From NCBI GenBank assembly GCA_964392345.1, contig CAYMPQ010000036.1, forward strand, positions 1-16,788: a stretch of 16,788 bases of DNA, read 5' to 3'. The notes beneath the pieces are model-generated. The model did no database searches. It was not told the DNA's origin and saw nothing but the letters and a program-made list of their open reading frames with translations. This DNA is from JAUVXY01 sp964392345 (GTDB taxonomy: Bacteria > Actinomycetota > Humimicrobiia > Humimicrobiales > Humimicrobiaceae). The stretch's first letter is position 1. The number at the start of each line of letters is the position of its first letter. Positions 8,890 to 15,525 of this stretch are shown in pieces. Both the position numbers and the translations under genes were made by a program.

Positions 8890-8969
8890 AGTTTGGCTTA
8901 ATTTTTTGGAAAGCACAGGGAACACAGGCAGCACCACAGTATAACAAACAAGCTAAATTAGCATAAGAT

Positions 8970-8974
8970 GGGAG
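8970..8974 (+). promoter_or_regulatory. ribosome-binding site choosing the apgM-like start
   Basis: GGGAG lies 8 nt before ATG 8983. It overlaps and follows the upstream in-frame ATG 8968, which has no ribosome site of its own, so 8983 is the better start. Confidence 0.6.
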
Positions 8975-8982
8975 TATATATT

Positions 8983-10203
8983 ATGAAATATGTTGTGATA
9001 TTAATGGATGGCGCAGCAGATTACAGGATAGAAGCGCTAGATAACAAAACTCCCCTTCAGTATGCAAGTGTGCCTGTGATTAATTATCTTGCCAGGCACG
9101 GTAAGGTAGGCATGGTTAAAACAATCCCAGACGGAATAGCTCCCGGAAGCGATGTTGCCAACTTATCAGTAATGGGATATGACCCTAAAAGATATTATAC
9201 AGGCAGGTCGTCCCTTGAAGCTGTAAGCATGGGAATTAATTTATCTGAGAGCGATGTTACGTTCAGGTGCAACCTTGTTACATTGTCTGGCGAGGATGCT
9301 TATACCGATAAAGTTATGATTGATTATAGCGCAGGTGAGATATCAACAGAAGAAGCTAAAATATTAATTAATGACATAAAAAAAGAGCTTCGGACTAAAG
9401 AGATTGATTTTTTCCCGGGCATGAGCTACAGGCATGTAATTGTGTGGAAAAACGGGCCGCATGAATTTACTTTAACTCCGCCGCATGATATTTTAGATAA
9501 AAAAATTACTAAATACCTGCCAGAAGGTCCGTGCAAAGATACTATTTTAGATATGATGATAAAAAGCAGCAGGCTTTTAAAAAACCATCCAGTTAATAAA
9601 AAACGTATGCAGAGTGGGCTGAATCCTGCAAATTCTATATGGATCTGGGGAGAGGGCAAGAAACCAAAGCTGGACCTATTTTATAAAAAATATAAATTAA
9701 ATGGTTCAATAATATCAGCTGTTGATCTTATTAAGGGCATTGGCATATGTGCAGGATTAAAATCTGTAGATGTTGAAAATGCTACTGGAAATATTAATAC
9801 AAATTTTAGAGGGAAAGCAGATGCTGCAGTGAGGGAGTTAAAAAATGGGCAGGATTTTGTATATATCCACATAGAAGCACCGGATGAATGCAGCCATCAG
9901 GGAGCTATTGAGAAAAAAGTAAAATCAATTGAAATAATTGATGAGAAAGTGATCGGAACGGTAAAAGAAGCTTTGGACAAACAGGGAGAAGATTACAGGA
10001 TGCTGATATTGCCGGATCACCGAACTCCGATAAAACTTAGAACGCACACCTCGGAGCCTGTGCCTTTTTTAATTTATGACAGCACTAACATAACTGACAA
10101 TCCTTCATCTTCATATGATGAAATTTTTGCTGAAAAAGCTGGATTATATTTTGATGAAGGCTATAAGCTGATAGACTATTTTATTAGACAGGAAAAGCAT
10201 TAG
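8983..10203 (+). CDS. ApgM-family phosphoglycerate mutase-like protein, probable alternative homoserine kinase
   Basis: A 406-residue member of the alkaline phosphatase/iPGM superfamily, most like archaeal-type cofactor-independent phosphoglycerate mutase. Visible signatures are YVVILMDGAADY with the first metal-ligand Asp (about residue 9), PGSDVANLSVMGYDP with the catalytic-type Ser (about 56), HIEAPDECSHQG with Asp/His ligands, and LPDHRTP...HTSEPVPF with the last ligands. All expected metal-site positions look filled, so the enzyme should be active. A subgroup of this family has been proposed to phosphorylate homoserine because its genes sit with hom and thrC in genomes without thrB. This gene follows thrC, exactly where thrB stands in the actinobacterial argS-lysA-hom-thrC-thrB order. 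A glycolytic mutase role remains the alternative. Family is certain; the kinase role is inferred from context. Confidence 0.85.
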   Translation: MKYVVILMDGAADYRIEALDNKTPLQYASVPVINYLARHGKVGMVKTIPDGIAPGSDVANLSVMGYDPKRYYTGRSSLEAVSMGINLSESDVTFRCNLVTLSGEDAYTDKVMIDYSAGEISTEEAKILINDIKKELRTKEIDFFPGMSYRHVIVWKNGPHEFTLTPPHDILDKKITKYLPEGPCKDTILDMMIKSSRLLKNHPVNKKRMQSGLNPANSIWIWGEGKKPKLDLFYKKYKLNGSIISAVDLIKGIGICAGLKSVDVENATGNINTNFRGKADAAVRELKNGQDFVYIHIEAPDECSHQGAIEKKVKSIEIIDEKVIGTVKEALDKQGEDYRMLILPDHRTPIKLRTHTSEPVPFLIYDSTNITDNPSSSYDEIFAEKAGLYFDEGYKLIDYFIRQEKH

Positions 10204-10239
10204 CGAGATATTACTATCTTATTATGCGAGAGGATTATT

Positions 10240-11274
10240 ATGAAAAAAAATAAATTGTATATTTTTCTTGCTATAGCAGCAGCTATTTTCCTTTTTGGCA
10301 CAGCTGCTGTCTGCAATCAGTGCGCGGCACCTGTTGAGGAAAAAATAGATGTTGGAGAAGAAGAGAGTATAGCTAAAGAGGAGGAAGGCAGCAAGGAGGA
10401 AGAAACTGCCGAAGAAGAAGATAAAGAGGAGGAGGAAGCTGAGGAGGAAGAAGAAAAAGAAGCACCAACAATAGAGCTTGAGATTTATGAAGGCCCGCTT
10501 TACTCAGCAGCAGACAATATTTGCTATTACAGAATAAAAGCTATAGTTACAGGCAGCCCTGCGCCAACAGTTGAGTTTAGCAAGGACGATAGCAATGGAG
10601 CGTGGGGTCCTAAAAAATCCCAGGTTAATCTGCATGACCCGGGTGAAACTTATATACTTACTGCTACTGCTACTAATTCAGAGGGTTCAGCAACTACAGC
10701 TGTAGATATTAGCTGGGGATGTGATATTCCACCAGAAGTTGTAGAAGTTGATGTTACTTTAGCAGCTGAAGACAGTAGAAGCGGGTATATCTCCGGGACT
10801 ACATCTGGAGTACATACAAGTGGAACTCTTGTATATGTTGGAGACAATAATTCCGATGAACCCGTGAAGGGATATTTAAGTTTTAATATAAGCGATATAT
10901 GTAGTCTTGACAATGTGACTGTTGAAGAAGCTGGAATTATCATTGCCGGAGTTAGCCATATCGGTACTCCATGGGCAGCAGGCGATGAGATGCATATAAA
11001 GGCATTTTATTATGGAGGCAGTTTGGATTATCCTGATGACTATGCTGTTGGTGGTTCACTTGTAAAAACTTTTAGCACGTCTGATACCCTAAATGACCTG
11101 AGTTTTTCAAATGATAGTTTAAAAGATGAACTTCAGGATGCTATAAATAGCGGAAAATCTTATTTCCAGCTAAAATTTGGTCTTAATGGTGTAAGTAATA
11201 ATTCTTACAGTGATGTTTATAAATTTGAGTCAACTAATGCAAGCATACATGTTAAATATGAGTTTACCGAATAA
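10240..11274 (+). CDS. exported, probably lipid-anchored protein with Glu-rich stalk and Ig-like domain
   Basis: 344 residues, function unknown. The N-terminus is a signal peptide: basic MKKNK, a hydrophobic core to about residue 24, then Cys 25 and Cys 28. TAAVC is an imperfect lipobox (Val at -1), so lipid anchoring is likely but not proven. Residues 33-74 form an extremely acidic spacer with 24 Glu in 42 positions, probably a stalk. Residues 76-160 look like an Ig/PKD-type beta domain (GSPAPTVEFSKD, YILTATATNSEGSA). Two further Cys (94 and 161) could form a disulfide. The C-terminal half (about 165-344) is rich in Ser, Gly, Asp and Tyr. Its LVYVGDNNSDEPVKGYLSFN segment resembles the DNRLRE/CBM96-like surface-module pattern, which is a tentative reading. 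GAGAGGA (10228-10234) is a good ribosome site. It lies 36 nt after the apgM-like gene where rho might be expected. Confidence 0.75.
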   Translation: MKKNKLYIFLAIAAAIFLFGTAAVCNQCAAPVEEKIDVGEEESIAKEEEGSKEEETAEEEDKEEEEAEEEEEKEAPTIELEIYEGPLYSAADNICYYRIKAIVTGSPAPTVEFSKDDSNGAWGPKKSQVNLHDPGETYILTATATNSEGSATTAVDISWGCDIPPEVVEVDVTLAAEDSRSGYISGTTSGVHTSGTLVYVGDNNSDEPVKGYLSFNISDICSLDNVTVEEAGIIIAGVSHIGTPWAAGDEMHIKAFYYGGSLDYPDDYAVGGSLVKTFSTSDTLNDLSFSNDSLKDELQDAINSGKSYFQLKFGLNGVSNNSYSDVYKFESTNASIHVKYEFTE

Positions 11275-11389
11275 CTTCATTTTTTTAAACTTAATGCAAA
11301 CTATTTAAGAGAATATGTTTGTGACTATTTACATAAATGCAAAAATTTTTAGGTTATCGTAAATATTAGGAAAAGATAGGTAATAAATG

Positions 11390-11417
11390 TTGCAAAATGT
11401 TAATAATTAACTATTAT
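11390..11417 (+). promoter_or_regulatory. candidate promoter of the PAS-GGDEF-HD-GYP gene
   Basis: TTGCAA (11390-11395) and TATTAT (11412-11417) are 16 bp apart, in the 208-nt gap before the sensor gene. The match is fair. High AT content raises the chance rate. Confidence 0.35.
11399..11411. promoter_or_regulatory. perfect palindrome in the promoter spacer, candidate operator
   Basis: GTTAATAATTAAC is a 6-bp perfect inverted repeat around one central A. It fills the spacer between the -35 and -10 candidates, a classical place for a repressor. The regulator is unknown. Confidence 0.35.
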
Positions 11418-11482
11418 TAGATGTATCAAAATAATAATACATTAATTTTTGCATATAAAGATTATATTTTTAGAATAAATTT

Positions 11483-13555
11483 ATGTTTTTGCAGAATTCA
11501 CCATATTCTATACCATTAGTTATAATAATATTTTTTTCAATAATAACTGTATGCTATGTAAACCTTCTAGATATTTTCAGAAAAAAACCTCAGGGCACGA
11601 TAGAGTCATTCATAATAATAGGAAGCATGATATGGATGTTGGGGAATTTGCTGGAATTAGAGGTTGTTGGCTATCAGCTCAAACTTTTATGCAGCAAAGT
11701 ACAATATATTGGGATTTCAGCGGTATCTATATCATGGCTTGCTTTTTCATTTCAGTATACCAGTATTAGAAAATGGCAGACAAAGCGAAATATTATCCTT
11801 CTATGCATTATACCTGTCATTGTTTTAATATTGGTTTTTACCAATGAATTTCATGGCCTGATGATCAAGGAAGCTTCACTGGGCAATTTTATGGGATTTT
11901 CGGTATTAGACAAAGTTTTTGGAATGGGGCACTGGGCAGCAATTATATATTTGCTCTTTTCAATATTGATTGGGTCAGTGTTAATAATTCAGATGCTTAT
12001 TAGCACAAATTATACCTATAAGTGGCAAGCATGGGTTTTTTTATTTGCTTTAACGGTTCCTCTATCGACAATCATGTTATATTTATTAGATATCGAACCT
12101 TTTCCGCATCTTGAACTAATGCCTGTTTCAATAGGGCTAGGAGGCATAATAACTGCTATAATTTTGTCCAGATCAAAGATAGGAGAAATTGTTCCCATTG
12201 CTTGTGATAATGTTGTAGGAAGCATTAATGATGGAGTTATTGTATTAGATAGCCAGAATAATATATTAGATATAAATTCTTCTTTTCAAAGAATATTTAA
12301 TAAACACATAAAGGAAATAATCGGAAAGCCATTGGAAAAAGTATTTCCTTATTTAAGCAGCAAGACGGAGGAATTAAGAAGTAGAAATATATCAAGTGGT
12401 TGTTTTTACATTTACAGGGAAGATAAAAAAGATATTTACGATATAAATGTTTCTGATATATTTAATTGGCAGGGCATGCATGTTGGTAAAGTGGTTCTGA
12501 TGCATGATATAACTGAACTGGAAAAAACAAAAGAGGAGATTAAGTATTTATCTTTCTATGATAAACTAACTGGTTTGCACAGCAGGGCTTATTTTGAGGT
12601 GGAGCTGAATAGATTAGATACAAGCAGGCAATCACCTATAAGTATTATTGTGGGAGATGTGAATGGGTTAAAATTGGTAAATAATACTTTCGGCTATGCC
12701 GAGGGAGACAAACTACTTGTAAAAGTTGCTGAGCTTTTAAAAAAATCATGCAGAAGCGAGGATATTATTGCAAGGTGGGGAGGAGGAGAGTTTATAATTT
12801 TGCTTGCAAAAACTTCATACGATGATAGTTATGAGATAGCTAAAAGAATAGAAAAAAATGGCAAAGAAATTGATAATTTGAAAGTACCGATAAGTTTGTC
12901 TATTGGTTTTGCGACTAAGGACAGAAGCAGTAAGAGCATTGTCGCAGTAATGAAGGAAGCAGAGGAAAGAATGATTAGGAGGAAGTTGCTTAATGGTAAA
13001 AGCATCTATAGTTCTATGATATCTTCGCTAAGAAGAACCCTTTGGGAAAAAAGTTATGAAACCGAGCAACATGGGGAGCGTATTAAAAAGTTATCTTTAA
13101 AGTTAGGCAATTCTATCGGTTTACCTGCAAATAAATTGGACGAGTTAGAACTTTTGGCTACATTGCATGATATTGGAAAAGTCGCAATTCCAGATGAAAT
13201 TTTAACAAAAGAAGGTACTTTGAATGAGGAAGAATGGAAAATTATGAGAAATCATTCTGAAATAGGCTATCACATTGCAAACGTATCTCCCCAAATATCT
13301 CAAGTAGCAAAAGGCATACTTTTTCACCATGAATGGTGGAATGGAAATGGTTATCCACAAGGGTTAAAAAAAGAAAAAATTCCTGTCATCTCGCGCATTA
13401 TAGCAATTACTGATGCTTATGATGTTATGACAAATCATAGGCCATATAAGAAACCTATGAGTAAAATGGAGGCTATAGAGGAAATTAAAAGAAATGCCGG
13501 CATCCAATTCGACCCGGCTTTAGTAAAGAAATTTGTCCTGCTTTATTCTTCGTAG
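11483..13555 (+). CDS. membrane sensor with 7TM, PAS, degenerate GGDEF and HD-GYP domains (c-di-GMP signalling)
   Basis: A 690-residue membrane protein. Residues about 8-230 hold roughly seven hydrophobic helices of the type often found at the N-terminus of histidine kinases and GGDEF proteins. A PAS domain follows (about 238-345, VVGSINDGVIVLDSQNN to HDITELEK). The GGDEF domain (about 350-508) keeps the metal Asp and substrate residues in GDVNGLKLVN...EGD. Its signature reads RWGGGEF (431-437), with Gly in place of the metal-binding third residue, so cyclase activity is doubtful. The inhibitory RxxD site is kept as RSED (424-427). The HD-GYP domain (about 520-690) has HDIGK (from 562), HHEWWNGNGYP (615-625) and ITDAYD, all intact, so a c-di-GMP phosphodiesterase is expected. 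No good Shine-Dalgarno precedes the ATG. What the sensor perceives is unknown. Confidence 0.9.
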   Translation: MFLQNSPYSIPLVIIIFFSIITVCYVNLLDIFRKKPQGTIESFIIIGSMIWMLGNLLELEVVGYQLKLLCSKVQYIGISAVSISWLAFSFQYTSIRKWQTKRNIILLCIIPVIVLILVFTNEFHGLMIKEASLGNFMGFSVLDKVFGMGHWAAIIYLLFSILIGSVLIIQMLISTNYTYKWQAWVFLFALTVPLSTIMLYLLDIEPFPHLELMPVSIGLGGIITAIILSRSKIGEIVPIACDNVVGSINDGVIVLDSQNNILDINSSFQRIFNKHIKEIIGKPLEKVFPYLSSKTEELRSRNISSGCFYIYREDKKDIYDINVSDIFNWQGMHVGKVVLMHDITELEKTKEEIKYLSFYDKLTGLHSRAYFEVELNRLDTSRQSPISIIVGDVNGLKLVNNTFGYAEGDKLLVKVAELLKKSCRSEDIIARWGGGEFIILLAKTSYDDSYEIAKRIEKNGKEIDNLKVPISLSIGFATKDRSSKSIVAVMKEAEERMIRRKLLNGKSIYSSMISSLRRTLWEKSYETEQHGERIKKLSLKLGNSIGLPANKLDELELLATLHDIGKVAIPDEILTKEGTLNEEEWKIMRNHSEIGYHIANVSPQISQVAKGILFHHEWWNGNGYPQGLKKEKIPVISRIIAITDAYDVMTNHRPYKKPMSKMEAIEEIKRNAGIQFDPALVKKFVLLYSS

Positions 13556-13780
13556 GTTGAGTGTTGCCTGGAAATATTCTGTCTCCATAGCACATATTAA
13601 TTTTCACTTCTTATTTACAAAAAAGTATTCCGGTATAAAAATTTCTTATAACACTATAATCACCGGCTATATTTAAATACACTATTTTTAATTTAAATAT
13701 TAGGATAATATTATGTAAATATGTATAATATTTTCTGAAACATGATTTCAAGGATATATCTCTTAACATGGTTATAAGAT

Positions 13781-13808
13781 TTGACTTTACTACTAATGAA
13801 CTTAAAAT
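13781..13808 (+). promoter_or_regulatory. candidate sigma70-type promoter for hsdM
   Basis: TTGACT (13781-13786) and TAAAAT (13803-13808) are separated by 16 bp, one of the best promoter-like pairs in the window. Transcription would begin near 13815, leaving a leader of about 70 nt before the hsdM ATG. Confidence 0.45.
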
Positions 13809-13826
13809 ACTTTTTTTAATAAATTC

Positions 13827-13842
13827 TGCCAAATAATTGGCA
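13827..13842. promoter_or_regulatory. perfect dyad TGCCAA-N4-TTGGCA in the hsdM leader
   Basis: Two perfect 6-bp arms (13827-13832 and 13837-13842) surround the loop ATAA. It lies just after the predicted transcription start, so it could be an operator for a dimeric repressor or a small RNA hairpin. No U-tract follows, so it is not a terminator in the + direction. Confidence 0.45.
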
Positions 13843-13873
13843 ATATCAAAGTAATAAAATTTTGATTAAATCT

Positions 13874-13878
13874 GGTGG
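13874..13878 (+). promoter_or_regulatory. ribosome-binding site choosing the hsdM start
   Basis: GGTGG stands 5 nt before ATG 13884 and overlaps the alternative in-frame GTG at 13875, which supports ATG 13884 as the start. Confidence 0.5.
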
Positions 13879-13883
13879 TAAAT

Positions 13884-15419
13884 ATGGCTCAAAACAATAA
13901 AGAGGTAAACCTCGAACAAAAACTCTGGGCTACAGCAGATAAACTTCGCAACAATATGGATGCCGCAGAATATAAACACATAGTTTTAGGTTTAATATTT
14001 CTAAAATACATTTCCGATGCATTTGCTCAAAGATATGAACAATTAAAACTTGAAATAAAAGATGGAGCAGATCCGGAAGATCCTGATGAATACAGAGGCG
14101 AAAACATATTCTGGGTACCTAAAGAAGCAAGATGGCATTATCTGCAGGATAATGCCAAAAGACCTGAAATAGGCAATTTAATAGATAATGCAATGGATGC
14201 GATAGAAAGAGACAATCCTCACTTAAAAGGTATCCTTCCCAAGGACTATGGAAGACAGGCTTTGGACAAACAGAGACTTGGCGAGTTAATTGATCTTATT
14301 TCAAATATAGGACTGGTGGACAAGGAAAACAAAGGCAAAGATTTGCTTGGCCAGGTTTATGAATATTTTTTAGGCCAATTTGCAGATGCTGAAGGTAAAA
14401 AAGGAGGCCAGTTCTATACTGCACGCTGTATAGTAAAACTGCTTGTTGAAATGATAGAGCCATACAAAGGAAGAGTATATGACCCATGTTGCGGCTCAGG
14501 CGGAATGTTTGTTCAAAGTGAAAAGTTTGTACTTGCTCATCAGGGGAAAATTGGAGATATATCAATATACGGTCAGGAATCAAATCAAACCACCTGGCGG
14601 CTCTGCAATATGAACCTGGCAATTAGAGGTATAGAAGGAAATATTAAATGGGGCAACAGCTTTTCAAATGATTTGCATAAAGACTTAAAAGCAGGCTACA
14701 TCTTAGCAAATCCTCCATTTAATGACTCTGACTGGGGAGGAGAAAATTTAAGAGAAGATATAAGATGGAAGTATGGCATACCTCCATCACGTAATGCCAA
14801 CTTTGCATGGGTTCAGCACTTTATACATCATCTTGCTCCCAATGGAATAACTGGTTTTGTTTTAGCAAATGGTTCAATGTCGTCTAACACTTCAGGCGAG
14901 GGAAACATAAGGAAAAATATAATAGAAGATGGCCTGGTTGACTGTATGATTAGCCTCCCATCTCAGCTTTTCTATAATACATCAATTCCGGTTTGTCTCT
15001 GGTTTCTTGCAAGAAACAAAAAGAATGGAAAATTCAAAGACAGAACTTCAAAAACCTTATTTATAGATGCAAGAAATATGGGAGAGATGATAGATAGAAG
15101 ACACAGAGTCTTAACTGATGCTGAAATAGAAAAAATAGCTTCAACTTACCACGCATACAGAGGAGAAAGTGGGCAATATAAAGATATTCCAGGATTCTGC
15201 AAAGAAGCAACTATAGATGATATTAAAGCAAATGATTATATCCTAACACCAGGAAGGTATGTTGGGTTTGAAGAAGTTGAAGAAGATAATGAAGTTTTTG
15301 AAGAAAAAATGGAGAAACTTACCAAAGAACTTTCAGAGAGTTTTAAAGAATCCCAAAAATTAGAAGAGGAGGTAAGAAAAAATTTAAAAAGCATAGGTTT
15401 TAAATTAGATGATATTTAG
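13884..15419 (+). CDS. hsdM: type I restriction-modification system methyltransferase subunit HsdM (N6-adenine)
   Basis: 511 residues, the usual HsdM size. HsdM with HsdS methylates adenines at the specific site using S-adenosylmethionine, and the same subunits join HsdR for restriction. The N-terminal helical HsdM_N domain (LEQKLWATADKLRNNMDAAE onward) is followed by the methylase domain. The SAM-binding motif I is DPCCGSGGMF (about 200-209), preceded by GGQFYTARCIVKLL. The catalytic motif IV is NPPF (276-279). The C-terminal end is a charged coiled-coil-like segment rich in Glu/Lys, as is usual where HsdM contacts HsdS. No HsdS or HsdR is present before the right edge. The next gene is an AlbA_2 protein, an insertion often seen between hsdM and hsdS. 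Codon use is AT-rich like the neighbours, so transfer is not obvious from composition. Confidence 0.95.
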   Translation: MAQNNKEVNLEQKLWATADKLRNNMDAAEYKHIVLGLIFLKYISDAFAQRYEQLKLEIKDGADPEDPDEYRGENIFWVPKEARWHYLQDNAKRPEIGNLIDNAMDAIERDNPHLKGILPKDYGRQALDKQRLGELIDLISNIGLVDKENKGKDLLGQVYEYFLGQFADAEGKKGGQFYTARCIVKLLVEMIEPYKGRVYDPCCGSGGMFVQSEKFVLAHQGKIGDISIYGQESNQTTWRLCNMNLAIRGIEGNIKWGNSFSNDLHKDLKAGYILANPPFNDSDWGGENLREDIRWKYGIPPSRNANFAWVQHFIHHLAPNGITGFVLANGSMSSNTSGEGNIRKNIIEDGLVDCMISLPSQLFYNTSIPVCLWFLARNKKNGKFKDRTSKTLFIDARNMGEMIDRRHRVLTDAEIEKIASTYHAYRGESGQYKDIPGFCKEATIDDIKANDYILTPGRYVGFEEVEEDNEVFEEKMEKLTKELSESFKESQKLEEEVRKNLKSIGFKLDDI

Positions 15420-15525
15420 CACCTGAATTTGTTAATTTAGTAGCTTTTAAAAGTTTTTTATTAAGTATTTTTTTATAATAAAATATTTAGAAATAATATT
15501 AAATTTTAGATATTAATTTAACAGT

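Larger units (their letters stand above)
13556..13883. other. 328-nt AT-rich noncoding region before hsdM
   Basis: No convincing gene is seen on either strand. A 73-codon minus-strand frame is compositionally unremarkable and unsupported. The region holds three AATATT motifs (13696, 13707, 13727), a distant CCGGT/ACCGG pair (13630-13634 and 13662-13666), and the promoter and dyad listed separately. It marks the change from the core/sensory genes to the restriction-modification locus. No clear rho-independent terminator follows the sensor gene. Confidence 0.7.

Noticed and set aside
8890..8982. Riboswitch, T-box or attenuator before the apgM-like gene (includes GCTAA-A-TTAGC)
   Set aside because: The dyad is only 5 bp with a 1-nt centre and no riboswitch core or T-box sequence can be recognised. 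The gap is only 93 nt.
13611..13832. 73-codon minus-strand open frame before hsdM
   Set aside because: It has no recognisable domain, no good ribosome site and a biased AT-rich composition, and it overlaps the promoter-like signals. It is probably a chance frame.
15441..15480. CTTTTAAAAG followed by T-runs after hsdM as a terminator, and TATAAT at 15474 as a promoter
   Set aside because: The palindrome has no loop and no G-C core, and no convincing -35 hexamer stands at a proper distance from the TATAAT.
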